A stretch of DNA of 64,000 nt, taken from NCBI RefSeq assembly GCF_003473485.1, contig NC_053049.1:30277292-30341291 (forward strand). Reading direction: 5' to 3'. Positions 22,847-37,200 of the stretch are shown here, piece after piece. Every line of letters begins with the position of its first letter. Positions within the stretch are counted from its first letter, which is position 1. The translations under genes and the position numbers were made by a program. Source of the DNA: Medicago truncatula (taxonomy: Eukaryota > Streptophyta > Magnoliopsida > Fabales > Fabaceae). The notes beneath the pieces are model-generated. The model was not told the origin of the DNA, searched no databases, and saw nothing but the letters and a program-made list of their open reading frames with translations.

Positions 22847-25258
22847 ACTCTTAAGGTCACCCTTACACCATAACATTTGTTGGTCTGAGTGTCGATATTC
22901 TATTTTGTGGGTCAGACAAGAAGTTCAAAGGTTTTTCCTTCTTCACGCATACTCCCGTCAAAGCATATCAAAAAGGACATTATAACTAACAAAGTCGTGC
23001 ATGTATTTGAAGTCGAGAAGCTCCTTACAATGAATTGCATGCTCCCCAGATATATCGAGGCATGCCTTACGATAAACAAAACACACCTCAACAATAAAAA
23101 ATAATGAAATCATGATGCAATATATGAGGCTGATACAATACTTTACGGGTGAGGAAAAAGATAATCATGACGAACCCAAAGAAAATCCAAAAAACAAATG
23201 AGGCAATGTTGCAGATTTTAATGTGCAAAAGGGACTTCATGATCCCAACTTGGAGTCCATATCTAAAGTCATGAACCCAATGTCAATATTTATATTGTTT
23301 GACACTTTTAAGATTGATTGATCACTTTTTAAATTGATTCAACCTATTCAAAAGTATGTTGAATAGTAGTTAATTACCGTTCGAACTTTTGTTTGAGTGC
23401 CTAAATATCAATCATTTTATTTGAGTTAGAACGCTAAGGTTTGTAATCTCAAAAGCATTGTGCTATTGCATATATGTCATTGTTTTCTCTTTTTTTCTTT
23501 TTGTACAATCATTGTTTTCTGTTTTATTTTCATATTTGGTTATTTTGTTGTGTGATATAATAAGATAATGTATTTCAGCTTCTATTTTTCATGTTGGTGT
23601 AACAATCCTATTGAATGTGTGGTAACCCTTGTATTTTATATAAGGCTTAAAATATATATTCCGCCGTTATAGAATATCAAGTTTCATATTTCATCTCCAT
23701 AAATGAAAATCATAATTTTTAATCCCTACAAACTTATCATGCAATCTGTTTTACGTAAAAAAAAAAAAGAATATATCATGCTAAAATTGTGTGTGGTATC
23801 CCTTGTAGACATATCTCTAACAGATTGATTTACATTATTTTTACGTAAGAAAAAATTTCTCCTAATTTGTCTACTAGTTAATACAAATAGATTTTCTTAG
23901 AATGTAAGTAAAAATGCAGAGACAACCAAATATAAACCCCAAACGCAAGCTACCTCAATTGTCTAATTTCATTACTTCTTCGGTAAGGATATAATTTACA
24001 AACAATATGGTAGCTTTCTTTAAATTGAAGCCGAACCAATGTAGCTTTCTCCTTAATCTCTAGAATATGAAGCAATCAGCATCATTTTAGTGAAGGTTTT
24101 AGCTTAATTTCCACAACCAGCACCTCCCACAGGTTTCTTTTTCATCTCAAATCATTCTAATTAGGGGCTTAATTTGGCACAATATGTCACTCTGGATATT
24201 TTCATGGTTCAGATTTTTAGGCTAATTTTCGGATTAATTATTTTAAGGCTTAGACACATTATTTAAAGCTACTCAATTAATAATGTGTTTTATTGAGATT
24301 GAATACGTTACTCTGGATATTTTTCATCTTCAAATTCATGTTTTTTTCTTAACAAATATTCAAATTCATGTTGTTATTGTTTTTGAGAGGTGTTGTATTG
24401 TTGTTAATAGGGCGAAGTTTAAATAACATCTTTCTTTTTTTTGACAAAAAATAATGTCTTTCTAAAGTCTATAATAGTATTTTTAATAAAAATTATCTAA
24501 TTTTTGTTTAAATTTTATTTTTCAGAATCTTAGAATACTTAATTAAAGTTAATTGGTTTAATCTTTGCAGAAACAATATTAATTTTTTTATTTTATTTTA
24601 TTTGACAAACTATTTTTTTATAAATAGCTTAATTTGAGTCATTTTTATCAAACATTTATTTATTTTAGGCCCGAGGGAATTGCCTTGGTGACCTTAGTTG
24701 TCATTTGTCAACCGTGTCATATAAAATAATATTCCATAAAAACAAGGTATTTAAGTATACTAATTAAAATATGAATAATGTTAGGAATATACTCTCTCTA
24801 GTCTCAATATAATAAAAAAAAATTAAGTTTATTGAGTAACTTATATATTTAGTCATTATTATAAACTATATACGTTTATTATTCAATAAATTTGATAAAA
24901 GGATTTTGCTTATGTTTGAGATAAAAAATAGTATTATCTAACACATTGCAAGACATTCTCTTTTATTTGTTAAAATTCATGAGTCTCAATTTATATGATA
25001 CCGACATAATTTGGCGGGGCTTACGAATTTGAAACAATAAAAAAGAGTGTATTACAAGTGTGTTAGAAAATACGTTGACAAGATAATAATTAAGTCAAAA
25101 ATATATTTAGAATGACGGTATATGTTTATCAATGATCCCTACGATTCTTATTATATGAAACAATCCATTTTTTTAGATTCATTGACTAATGATATTTGCT
25201 TAATTCCAGTTGCAGAAGCTCATATTCATAGTGAAGCTTTTTCCCTCTTAATCCAATT
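22847..25258. other. Intergenic and promoter region of the ABCB gene
   Basis: About 2.4 kb of AT-rich DNA. Short frames at 22889-23104 overlap each other on opposite strands and show no domain. I see no RNA gene or delimited repeat. Confidence 0.4.
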
Positions 25259-28200
25259 ATGTCAAAACGTGCTTCAAGAGGAAAAAAGGTTCCATTGCTC
25301 AAGCTTTTCTCCTTTGCTGACTTCTATGATTATGTCTTGATGGCCGTTGGATCTGTTGGGGCATGCATTCATGGTGCATCTGTTCCTGTTTTCTTTATCT
25401 TCTTTGGGAAAATTATTAATGTCGTAGGTTTGGCTTACCTTTTTCCTAAAGAAGCTTCCCACCAAGTTGCCAAGGTTTGTACTTTTAAATAAGTTACAAA
25501 CTTTTATGTGTTGTCCTCTTCCCATGCATTTTCCACTAGGGAACCATGTTAATCTTTTTTACTCCCATGCAGTTAAATATTTACTACAAGATTAAGAGGG
25601 TGGATAATAGATTAAGTATGATATAACGTAAATAAAAGTATGATCGATAAATATGTAGCTATATTAGCCTCTAAAAAAATGTAGCTATATTATATATTTT
25701 TAAACAGTTGCGCATAGAGGATGTCGAGTTGACACCAAATTTAATGAGAGAGTTTTATCATACATTGCGGTCATGCTTGACTCGAGATATTAATCTATGC
25801 AGTTATATGTAGAGGAGATACCCAATTGATACAAAAATAAATTTTTAAGCATATAAATAATAAATTGTAAACTTTTATTCTATATTTCGTAAGAGGTGCC
25901 ACGAATATTAAAAAAGAATATATTAGAATAACATACATTAATTTGTTAGGATATCTTGCTAATGAGCGAAGATAAAAACTATCAACCTCCTTATCACTCA
26001 ACTTTTCTAGTAATATAATCAAATAAACCTTGTATATCCCTTTTTTTTTTTTTTTTTTTTCAGGAAGCCTTGTATATCCCTTTGAAAACATTATATATGA
26101 ACCTAAAAAATTAAAGATTTTTTGTTTATATATGATTAGGAATGATTTTTTTTTTCTACATGCTAATCATTACTTTTAATGTGAACGAATTGAATTTTTT
26201 TTGGTGGTCGGAGTTTGAACTCCGGACCTTGCATATATTATGCATTGTCCATATCAACTGAGCTAAGCTCACGAGGACCGTGAACTAATTGAATAATAAT
26301 GCAATAAAATATAAGTAATATAAAATACCTTAAAAAAAAGTAAGATAATATAAAAGATTATTGTTGTAATAATTTGTATAATTGCTCAATTTTGTATTTT
26401 TAAAATTGACATTAATTTATATTTGACAATTTTAGCATGAAATTTTTATTTTAATAATTTATAGTATTAAAAGATAAAATTAACTATGTAACAAAATTAC
26501 ATGTAATTTTAAAAGGATATTTTTATTAAGACTGGTGCTAGTCACACCCCAAAAAAACAAGTTACACCCAAATTTATTTAAAATTTTACAATAATACCAA
26601 AATTGCCCTCTTCATGTAAATTTCTAAAAACCCATCTTTTATGATCATTCTGAACCCTTACCCTCTTTCATCCACAAATCACCATAGATGTGCAACCAAG
26701 ATCTGAATCAACATCTTTTACTGTAAATTAAGTTTACGTGTATGTATATAAAAGGGGTTAGTGTAGTTTACGTATGTAGGTTAATGTAAATTCAAATTTA
26801 CGTATGTTCAATTTAGGTTAGTGTAAATTCAGTTTACTTACGTTCAATCTAGGTTAATGTAAATTAAGTTTACTTATGTTCAATTTAGGTTAATGTAAAT
26901 TCAGTTTACTTACGTTCAATCTAGGTTAATGTAAATTAAGTTTACTTATGTTCAATTTAGGTTAATGTAAATTCAGTTTACTTACGTTCAATCTAAGTTA
27001 ATGTAAATTAAATTTACTTATGTTCAATTTAGGTTAATGTAAATTTAGTTTACGTGTGTATATAGTATGTATATAAGAGGTTAGTGTAAATTCAGTTTAC
27101 TTACGTTTAATCTAGATTAATGTAAATTAAGTTTATTTACGTTCAATTTAGGTTATTTAGTTTACGTATGTATATAGTATGTATATAAGAGGTTACTGTA
27201 AATTCAGTTTACTTACGTTCAATCTAGGTTAATGTAAATTAAGTTTACTTATGTTCAATTTAGGTTAATGTAAATTTAGTTTACGTGTGTATATAGTATG
27301 TATATAAGAGGTTAGTGTAAATTCAGTTTACTTACGTTTAATCTAGGTTAATGTAAATTAAGTTTATTAACGTTCAATTTAGGTTATTTAGTTTAAGTAT
27401 GTATATAGTATGTATATAAGAGGTTAGTGTAAATTCAGTTTACTTACGTTCAATCTAGGTTAATGTAAATTAAGTTTACTTATGTTCAATTTAGGGGTAT
27501 ATTAATCATTCTGGGGTGTAACTTATTTTTTTTGGGGTGTGACTAGCACCAGTCTTTTATTAATATTGATTCTATCTCTCCCCTTCCATGTCTAAAGGTT
27601 TTTCACACTTTCACTTTTTTTTTACCGTTGTAACTAAATACAATAGATGTCCCAAAACGTCACATATCCTCCATTACTTCCAAAATATTTTCATGCAAAC
27701 TAACCCAATTTTTCAATCATAAGTATTCATTGAACTTTCTACTTCAGAAGAAAATGAACTTAAGTGATTTGATGGACTTGTAGGAGATACTTTTTGAGTT
27801 TTTACTGTATCGTTTTAATTTTAACGGATGTCCTTGAAGGAACACTTCCTTCTTATCTCGATTACAAATAACTTTACATTATACCCATTTACGGACATTC
27901 TTAATAAATATTTCATCTTTAACAATTATTTCCATCTTTTTGGCACATTAGAAGTCTTACGTATATCAACCATTACCACTTTATATAGGATTCATTTTCA
28001 AAATCATGACCTACATGAATTTCACTAAATAAAAGAGAATGCATTTGAAAAATTGTGTTAATAGTACTTTTCCTTCTTGTCTCTTCTTCACTATATGTAA
28101 ATTTAAACTAATTTTAATTGTATGCCTGATTGTGATTGTGCAGTATGCATTGGATTTTGTGTATCTAAGTATAATAATCTTGTTCTCCTCATGGGCAGGT

Positions 28201-31200
28201 ATGAATCTATATTATAAGACTTTAAATAGTTAGTATATTTGGTTACCAAAAAAGTTGAATTTGGATTTCCGACGTTAAGGATTCTACACATTTACACAAT
28301 TCTCACATCGGTGATCGTTGGATCAAGATCACATCGTTTATATTTAAAATTTGTTGTTTTATATTGAAAAAATTAAAATCTATATTAAAACCCAGACCGT
28401 TGATCTTGATCCAACAATAACTGATATAATGATTACGTGAATGTGTGATCCGTAAGGGAATTTAAACTCAAAAAAAAAAATATCAAAAAAAGTTAATTAC
28501 TACTATATATTTTCAGAGGTGGCTTGTTGGATGCATACTGGAGAACGTCAAGTAGCAAAGATGAGGATGGCATATTTAAGATCAATGTTGAATCAAGATA
28601 TAAGTCTTTTTGATACTGAGGGGTCCACTGGAGAGGTTATTTCTTCTATTACAAGTGACATCATTGTTGTTCAAGAAGCATTATCTGAGAAGGTATATGC
28701 ATGCATACATTTTAATTATGGCAAATTCAAATGCCAATGATCCACATTTTATTATAAGTGATGATTAAAACAAGCATTTGTGTTGTTGCAAGTAATCCAG
28801 TAAGTGAAACCAAATTTGATGCATTTACAGGTTGGGAACTTTATGCACTTTATAAGCCGATTTATAGCGGGCTTTATCATCGGTTTTTTAAGAGTTTGGC
28901 AGATCAGTTTAGTGACACTTGCTATTGTTCCTTTGATTGCTATTGCTGGAGGTCTTTATGCATATGTGACTTTTGGACTTATTGCAAAAGTTCGTAAATC
29001 GTATCTGCGGGCAGGTGAAATTGCTCAGGAGGTGAGATCATTTCATATTTTTATCACACAACTCACATTTGATAATTAATACAAGACTAAAATAATTATG
29101 GCTAGTTTGTATTTTTTAATTATGGCTAAAGTTTTGTTTTTGCACGACCTATTACTAAATTTTTATAAAATTTTACTCTTGGTGGATATATAAGGTGATA
29201 GGAAATGTTCGAACTGTACAAGCATTTGGAGGAGAACAAAGAGCAGTGATATCATACAAAGTGGCTCTAAGGAACACATATAAGAATGGTCGAAAAGCCG
29301 GTTTAGCAAAGGGTCTAGGACTAGGCTCTATGCATTGTGTTCTTTTTCTATCATGGGCTCTGCTTGTTTGGTTCACCAGTATTATTGTTCACAAGAACAT
29401 CGCCAATGGTGGAAAGGCTTTCGCAACCATGCTCAATGTGGTGATTTCTGGCCTGTAAGCCTTTGTTTTCACGGTTTTGAATGGATATTGTTTATACGGT
29501 GTAACATTTCAGTTGTTAACGTATCATTTTTCTAAAATTATGATGAATGATCTTGCTTCTCACTTATCAGGTCACTTGGGCAGGCAGCACCAGACGTTTC
29601 GGCCTTTATCAGAGCAAAGACAGCAGCTTATCCCATTTTTGAGATGATAGAAAGAGACATAGTTAGCAAAAATAGCTCAAAAAATGATCGAAAATTAAAA
29701 AAAATAGACGGTCACATACAATTTACTAATGTCTGTTTCAGTTACCCATCTCGCCCTGATGTTGTTATTTTCAACAATTTCTGTCTTGAGATTCCTTCAG
29801 GTAAAGTTGTGGCCATTGTTGGAGGGAGTGGTTCAGGAAAAAGCACGATTATATCGTTAATCGAGCGTTTCTATGAACCAATTTCTGGCCAAATTCTGTT
29901 AGACAGGAATGATATAAAGGAACTTGATCTGAAATGGCTTAGACATCAAATTGGACTAGTTAATCAAGAGCCTGCACTATTTGCTACAAGCATAAGGGAG
30001 AACATATTGTATGGTAAAAATGACGCCACTCCTGAAGAACTAAACCGTGCTTTGGAACTTTCTGATGCTCTTTCTTTCATCAACAATCTTCCTGATGGAT
30101 TAGATACTCAGGTAATAATGCATCAATAACATTTGAAAAATAGTGTGGTTATGATTGCGTAAGCGGCGTAACTGTCTTTGATATCTCACGACCATAACAT
30201 GATCATAACTATGACTATATCAGTCATATCCGACCATAGTTTTACACGATATTGGAGGTCTGAACATGACTGTTATTTTTATTTTTTTTAAGGAAACATG
30301 CCTGTTATTTAAAACCTTGATCATGTGTGAATTTCCACATTTCCATCATTTATTTTCTTGTTCCTTGTCTATAGAAAAATTTGCCCCGAAAACTAGAGGT
30401 AACCAAGGAAAATATTTTTAGACTAGAGTTAAATTATGTTATTCGTCCTTGTAAAATTCCTAAATTTTTCTTTTAGACCCTCACTTCTTTGGATTGAAAG
30501 TTTATAACATATGAATTATCTATGTATATTTTAAATAAATCTAAAATCATTTGATATGTCATTAAGGTGCGTCAATGTTATTGTATTAAGCTCTTATATT
30601 AAATAACATTAATCTTTATAGTTTATACATCTCAACGTCATACATATCAAACGATTTCATATATATCTAAAAATTTACAGAGAATTTATATGATACAATC
30701 TTTCGAAACAACTGAGTATATATCCTTTCAAGTGTTAGTTGCATCGGTAGAACTTATCAAAGACCTCAATGGATCTACTTCTTAGAAAGAGAAATTCTGA
30801 TTTTATCTAGCTCCCTAGTGACATCCTTGATACTCATTCTTTCTTTTGGAGACTCTTCTGTACAAGCAAGTCCAATATATGAGAGTTTTAGCAAGCACCG
30901 CTTCACGTCATTAGGATGCAAGTGACTTGATTCTCTTGGGAGTAGGGTTGAATCCACTCTCTCTAAAAGTTTATCTGGCAAGGAAACCTTGACAAACCAA
31001 TGGAGATTCATACCGTTTGTGAACATTTTATCTGTAGGTTTCCTTCCAGTTAGTATTTCCAGCACCAGGATTCCAAAGCTATACACATCACCTAGTGTTG
31101 ATACTTGACATCCCATTCCATATTCTGAAAATTATGTATTTAATACTTTTTTCTTTTATGGAATACATATAGAATTTACAAACATTTTAGAACCAAATTA

Positions 31201-34200
31201 TATAGATTCAAATGGTACCTGGAGGAGCATATCCAATAGTTCCCTTAATTCCAATTGTGCTAGTCTGTAGATCGGAGATGCCATTGACGGCACAGACAAG
31301 TTTTGCTAGTCCAAAATCACTAACACGAGCAACCATGTCATTGTCAAGAAGAATGTTATTTGGTTTTAAATCACAATGGATGATTGGCTGCTCAGATTCA
31401 CAGTGAATATAGTGTATTGCAGAAGCAACATCTATGATAATATTTAGTCTCTGGAGAAGGTTCAAACTTGGTTGATCATCAATTTCTGACTCGTGAGGAT
31501 ACAACCATTTCTCTAAGCTTCCGTTTTGCATGTACTCAAAAACCAATGCTTTGATTTCATTACCATTGAAATCCATGCTTGAGCAACATGTGAGAATCTT
31601 AACTAGGTTCCTGTGACGGATACATTTGAGCGCATTACACTCAGCAATGAAACTCGCATGAGCTCCCTTGATTTGAAGGTTCAAGACCTTTATAGCAACA
31701 ACTCTTCCTTCTGATTCAAGAATTCCTTTATATACAAATCCAAAACCACCAAATCCTATCAAGTTGTTTGAAGAGAATCCATTTGTTGCTTGGTGGAGCA
31801 TCTGGTACGAAACCTTCGGAAGATGATGCATTGTGGATGCCGAAGTGGAAGTTGTCAAGTTTGGTTTTTTCATCCAAAAGACTGAAAGTGAGAATGAAAA
31901 CACTAGAAAAAAGAAAACCGTAGTAATTGTTATTACTATTGTCTTCCAGGCCTGATCTGTTGTTTGTGTCTTATCTATGGCGGGGCACGGTGGTAGATGT
32001 AGCTCTGTGATACCCCCACAAAGGTCACTGTTGTTTTTCAATGATATTGCACTTACATTTCTAAAGACACCCTTTGTTGGCACTTTACCATCCAACCTAT
32101 TAAAAGAAATATTCAAGTATTGTAGAAAAGGGATACTCTCTAAATCTTGTGGAAATGATCCAGACAAGTTGTTTCGTGATAAATCTAAATACTGAAGGCC
32201 TTTCAATGATGCCAAAGAAGAAGGCATGGCTCCATGGAAGGAGTTACCTTGTAGGTTAAGGTATTCCAAGCTTATGCACTTCCCAATTTCTTCCGGAATT
32301 TCACCTGAAAGAACATTTTCAGAAGCATCCAACTTATCAATGCTTTTCAGCTTACCAATTTCAGAGGGAAGGCTTCCTTTAAATGAGTTGTGGGATAAGT
32401 TGAGTAACAACGACAAAGAGGGAAGACCAAAGAGTTCGAAAGGAATAGTTCCAATAAGATGGTTCTTTGAAAGGTCCAGGTACTGCAACATTTGGCAATT
32501 CCTAATACTAGGAGGAATGCTTCCTTCTAGCATGTTATTTGACAAATCAAGTTTAAACAACTTACTAAGGTTGCCAAGAGATGATGGAATTTCTGCTGAA
32601 AGTTTGTTTACATTCAGCGTCAGTGATTGTATCTTTTGAAGTTTTCCAAAAGAAGCTGGAATCGAGCCTGTCAAAAGGTTGAACTTCATGTTGATGCCAA
32701 TCAAGTTGATGATATTTCCTAGTCCTTCAGGAACAGTCCCTGTAATCTTATTGTGACTAATATCAAACTGGTTTAGTTGACTAGATAAGTTGGCTACAGA
32801 TTTAGGTAAAGAACCACCAAAGTTGTTCAGATTTAAATGCAACACTCGTAAGTTTGTGCAGTTTGTCAAAGATGTCAAGAAATCCAAGTCATGAGATGAA
32901 TTATTACCAAGATGATTGTTTCCCATAGCAACTGACCATACATCTTTGAGATATCCTATTCCGGTGGGAACTGGTCCGACAATGTTATTATACGGGATGT
33001 TAAATAACAACAAACGGGATGCATTGGATATGGACGATGGGATAGGACCCGAGATCTTATTCATACCAATGCCAAATACTTGGAGATTAGGGAGTGTGAG
33101 GAACATGTTTGAAGGTAGAGAGCCATTAAATTGGTTGATTCCAGCTGAGAATAAAGTGAGATATGACATGTTATAGAGTTTAGAAGGAAGCATACCAGAT
33201 AGTTTGTTGGTTGTAATAGAGATACGAGTCAAACTTTTAAGATTGCCTATCTCTTCAGGCACCTTTCCCTCTAAGTTGTTGAATCCCAAAATGAGAATAC
33301 TAAGTGATGAAAGATTTCCTATAAATGAAGGGATTTCTCCTGTCAAATTGTTCATACCAATAGATAGCACTTCTAGTTTAGTTAGAAAGCCAAGCTCTAA
33401 AGGTATTTTTCCAACAAGTTTGTTTCCTGTTAGGCTCAAGATCTTCAGTTCAGAACAATTAGACAAAACGGCGGGAATTTGACCTCTAAGTGTGTTATTG
33501 GTAAGATACAGGTCTTCTAGCCAGAACAACTGACCTAATTCTCGTGGGATTTCACCATAGAAGCTGTTGTTTTGAAGGTTGACATACCTCAGAAAGGTGA
33601 GGTTGCCAATCACAGGTGGTATAATCCCTTGTAAACCATACCCTTGTAGGTTCAAGGCAATCACCCTTTGATGCCTTGGGCTGCAGGTGACTCCATGCCA
33701 GTAGCAAAAATTAGTTGAACTATTCCAATAAGTCAAGATATGAAAAGGATCAACTACTGCATCTTTGAAACTTAGCAATGATAGTTGGTCTGTGTCATTT
33801 CCTAAGGCAATAACAGTATTCTTAGGTTGCAAAAATATGAGAAGGACAACATGTAGGCATGTGGAATGGATTTCACTGAAGAAATATGGAGAGAGAATCA
33901 TTTTGATAGTTTTGAAGAATCTAAATCAAATGAAAATTTGAGACATTCAAACTCTTCTATAGATATATGGTGTTATAATTTGGTTCATATATATATTCAT
34001 TCATCTTTTGTTGACTTTAAAAATTCAATTATTGCCTCTTAACCAAAAATATTTATTAGGAAATGGTGTTGAAAAAGAGTGTGGTGCTGATGTTTTGCGT
34101 GATAATTTTCTATGAAGCTGTTCCTGTCAAGAGCTTTCTGGAAGTGGACTTCTATATAAAATATCTCATTTTTTATAGTTAGAATTATTCTTCTATTATG

Positions 34201-37200
34201 AATGAAATCCCATACTGATTTGACACCAAATTCTATCTTTTATTTTTGCTCACTACTTTTCACTCAGCTTGAAAAGTGTTGCATATGTTAAAAACTTGTT
34301 AATCTTATGTTTTAGTTGAATCTCTCATGTGAACAAAGCCCTGAATACACTCTTTAAAATTTTACTGTTAGACCCTACAAAAAAAGAAATCTAACTTTCA
34401 TTCTCCACATATTTTCTGTTAGTAAGTTTAGTCTCTGTTGCCACCTCCCCTCAGACTAACCGTCCACATGTTATGTCCCGAGGCATTGTTGACTCATCAA
34501 AATACTAGAAGAAATTCTAAGTTCTAAGGGTCTGTATCTATGAAAACTTCAGTTTTAAAACTTAATTCCTGGGTGATAATGAACATTGAAACTATGCTAT
34601 ATTGTGACTAATAATAGGTGCATTACATAACATGTGATTGAAATAAGGTTTCAAAAATTTAAATTTTGCATTTGTTTCACATGTTGATACTAAATCTTTT
34701 GTAGGTTGGTGAGAGAGGAATACAATTATCTGGGGGACAAAAGCAGCGAATTGCAATATCTCGTGCTATAGTTAAAAATCCATCAATCCTTTTATTAGAT
34801 GAAGCAACTAGTGCTTTGGATGCCGAGTCTGAGAAAAGTGTACAAGAAGCTCTTGATCATGTCATGATTGGTAGAACAACTGTGATAGTTGCACACAGAC
34901 TTTCTACCATTAAGAATGCAGATATGATAGCTGTTGTTGAAGGAGGGAGCGTTGTGGAAACTGGAAATCACGAGGAGCTCATTTCCAATCCAAATAGTTT
35001 ATATTCATCTCTTGTTCAAGGTCAACCTTCTCCAGATCCTAGCTTGGGACAGTCATCAAGGTGCTTCATTCTCATCCATAATTATAATTAACATAATTGA
35101 CGTCAAAGTCCTAAGACAAAGGTGCGGTTGCATCAAGATTATGGTCGCGGAGATGTGACCTAAATGGTAGTTGCAAACATTTTTTTAAAGCCCCGACTAA
35201 AATTACTTCACCTTATCAAGATATTGCATTTGAAAAAGACTGATTGCATGACTCAAATTTGTATCTCTTAGTGCATGTTTGGATTGACTTATTTGAGTTG
35301 TGAAACTGTTTGAGAAAACTTAGGAATAGCCTATGACATGTCTTTGCATAAGCTTTTTTTAGCTTATTTCCATCATCCCTCTAGGATAGCTTATGAAAAC
35401 AACTAATACTTTATATGAAAATAGTTTGACTTTATTTTATCTTTTTTTATAGAAATAGCCTGTACATACGTAGTTATGTTATAAGTATTTATGCTATAAT
35501 TGCTTAATAATTAAGTTGTTTATCCATAGTCACAATTCAAAAAATTCCAAAACTCCATTTAAGACATAATTATTGAAAAATTTAATTTTTATTGGTTTAA
35601 AACCATTGCATATTCAGTAATTCAGGTGATTAACATAGATTATGATACAGTAAATTCATGCTTATGGCCATGGTTGAAATAGAGAGTTAAGGGAATTCAT
35701 TCACAATTCCTCCTATCAAACTTATGTATATACATGTTTTTAATTGTAGCTTAAAGAACTCAGCAGAAATATCCCATGCAGCAACTATTGGTGGTAGTTT
35801 TCATTCAGATAGAAGCTCTATTGGCCATGCACTTGCTGATGAACCAAGAAGTGTTGTAAAGCCAAGGCATGTTTCATTAATAAGATTATATTCAATGATT
35901 GGTCCTTATTGGTCTTATGGAGTTTTTGGAACCTTAGCTGCTTTTACTACTGGTGCTCTTATGCCACTTTTTGCTCTTGGAATATCGCATGCTCTTGTAT
36001 CGTATTATATGGATTGGGATAGCACATGCCATGAAGTGAAAAAAATTGCATTCCTCTTCTGTGGAGCAGCGATTGTAGCTATCACTGCTTATTCCATTGA
36101 ACATCTTTCTTTTGGAATCATGGGAGAACGACTTACCCTTCGTGTAAGAGGAATTATGCTTTCTGGTAAGTGTGATTACCTTGTTATCATACTTGTGTTT
36201 TTGGTATTTTAAGACATTTTCCTTTAAACCTTCTTTGTATTTTGGTCAGCGAAAACGTCTACTATGTTTTATATGCAAATTCGACCGCGGACCACTTTGA
36301 TAGGTGGTCCATTATAGGTTGATACTTGAAAATTGTTTGATATTCCAATGACGACAAACTTTACTTTTCGTTAGTAGAATCTTACTTCCTCCTTGCCTTC
36401 ATGACTATGGCGGCGTATGGTTCGACAAAATAGGGAAACACAAATATTTGTGTCTTAAAATTCACCTCATTTTTTTTTGTTTTTATTTTTTAACTGAGAC
36501 ACATCATATCATCGTTTCAGTCGTAAGAATGTGGAAGATCTCAGCTTCTATTTCAAAGTAGCGTCGACAATAAAGTTTCAGTGATTTTAGTATTAGTCCA
36601 TCGTGGACCACCTGACCACTATCAAAGTGGTCTACTTTAGAATTTGCCTCTTTTCACCAAATTATTTAACATTTTTAAGTATTGAAATAAGAGAAATGCT
36701 AATTGTTACCGAAAAGGAAGTGAAAGGTTGCATAGCTGAATATTGAATATATAGTACCTTAATATCATAGGATGAAGCTTGGTTATCTCTCTGTTACTTA
36801 ATTTCCTTTGTTCATCTATCTGCAGCTATTTTGAAGAATGAAATTGGTTGGTTTGATGATACAAGAAACACAAGTTCTATGCTTTCGTCGCGTTTAGAGA
36901 CTGATGCAACTTTGTTAAAAACTATAGTAGTCGACCGTTCTACAATTCTCTTGCAGAATGTTGGTCTGGTTGTTACTGCACTTGTCATTGCATTCATTTT
37001 GAACTGGAGGATAACACTTGTTGTCTTGGCCACATATCCTTTGATAATAAGTGGTCACATTGGTGAGGTAGCTTTCTCTTTCACACCATTTAAACATTAA
37101 GAAATTAGAAAATGGGTTAATTATATTATTAGTCTCTAATTATATTATTTATTTCAGAAACTTTTCATGCAAGGATTTGGTGGTAATCTAAGCAAAGCAT

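Noticed and set aside
22889-23104. Overlapping 71- and 60-codon frames on both strands
   Set aside because: No motif, no splice context and no similarity I recognise.
26725-27500. CRISPR-like array
   Set aside because: Units are contiguous 36-bp tandem copies without unique spacers, in a plant intron.
31977-33482. Plus-strand frames antisense to the LRR receptor kinase
   Set aside because: Mirror frames of leucine-rich repeat coding sequence, with no independent motif.
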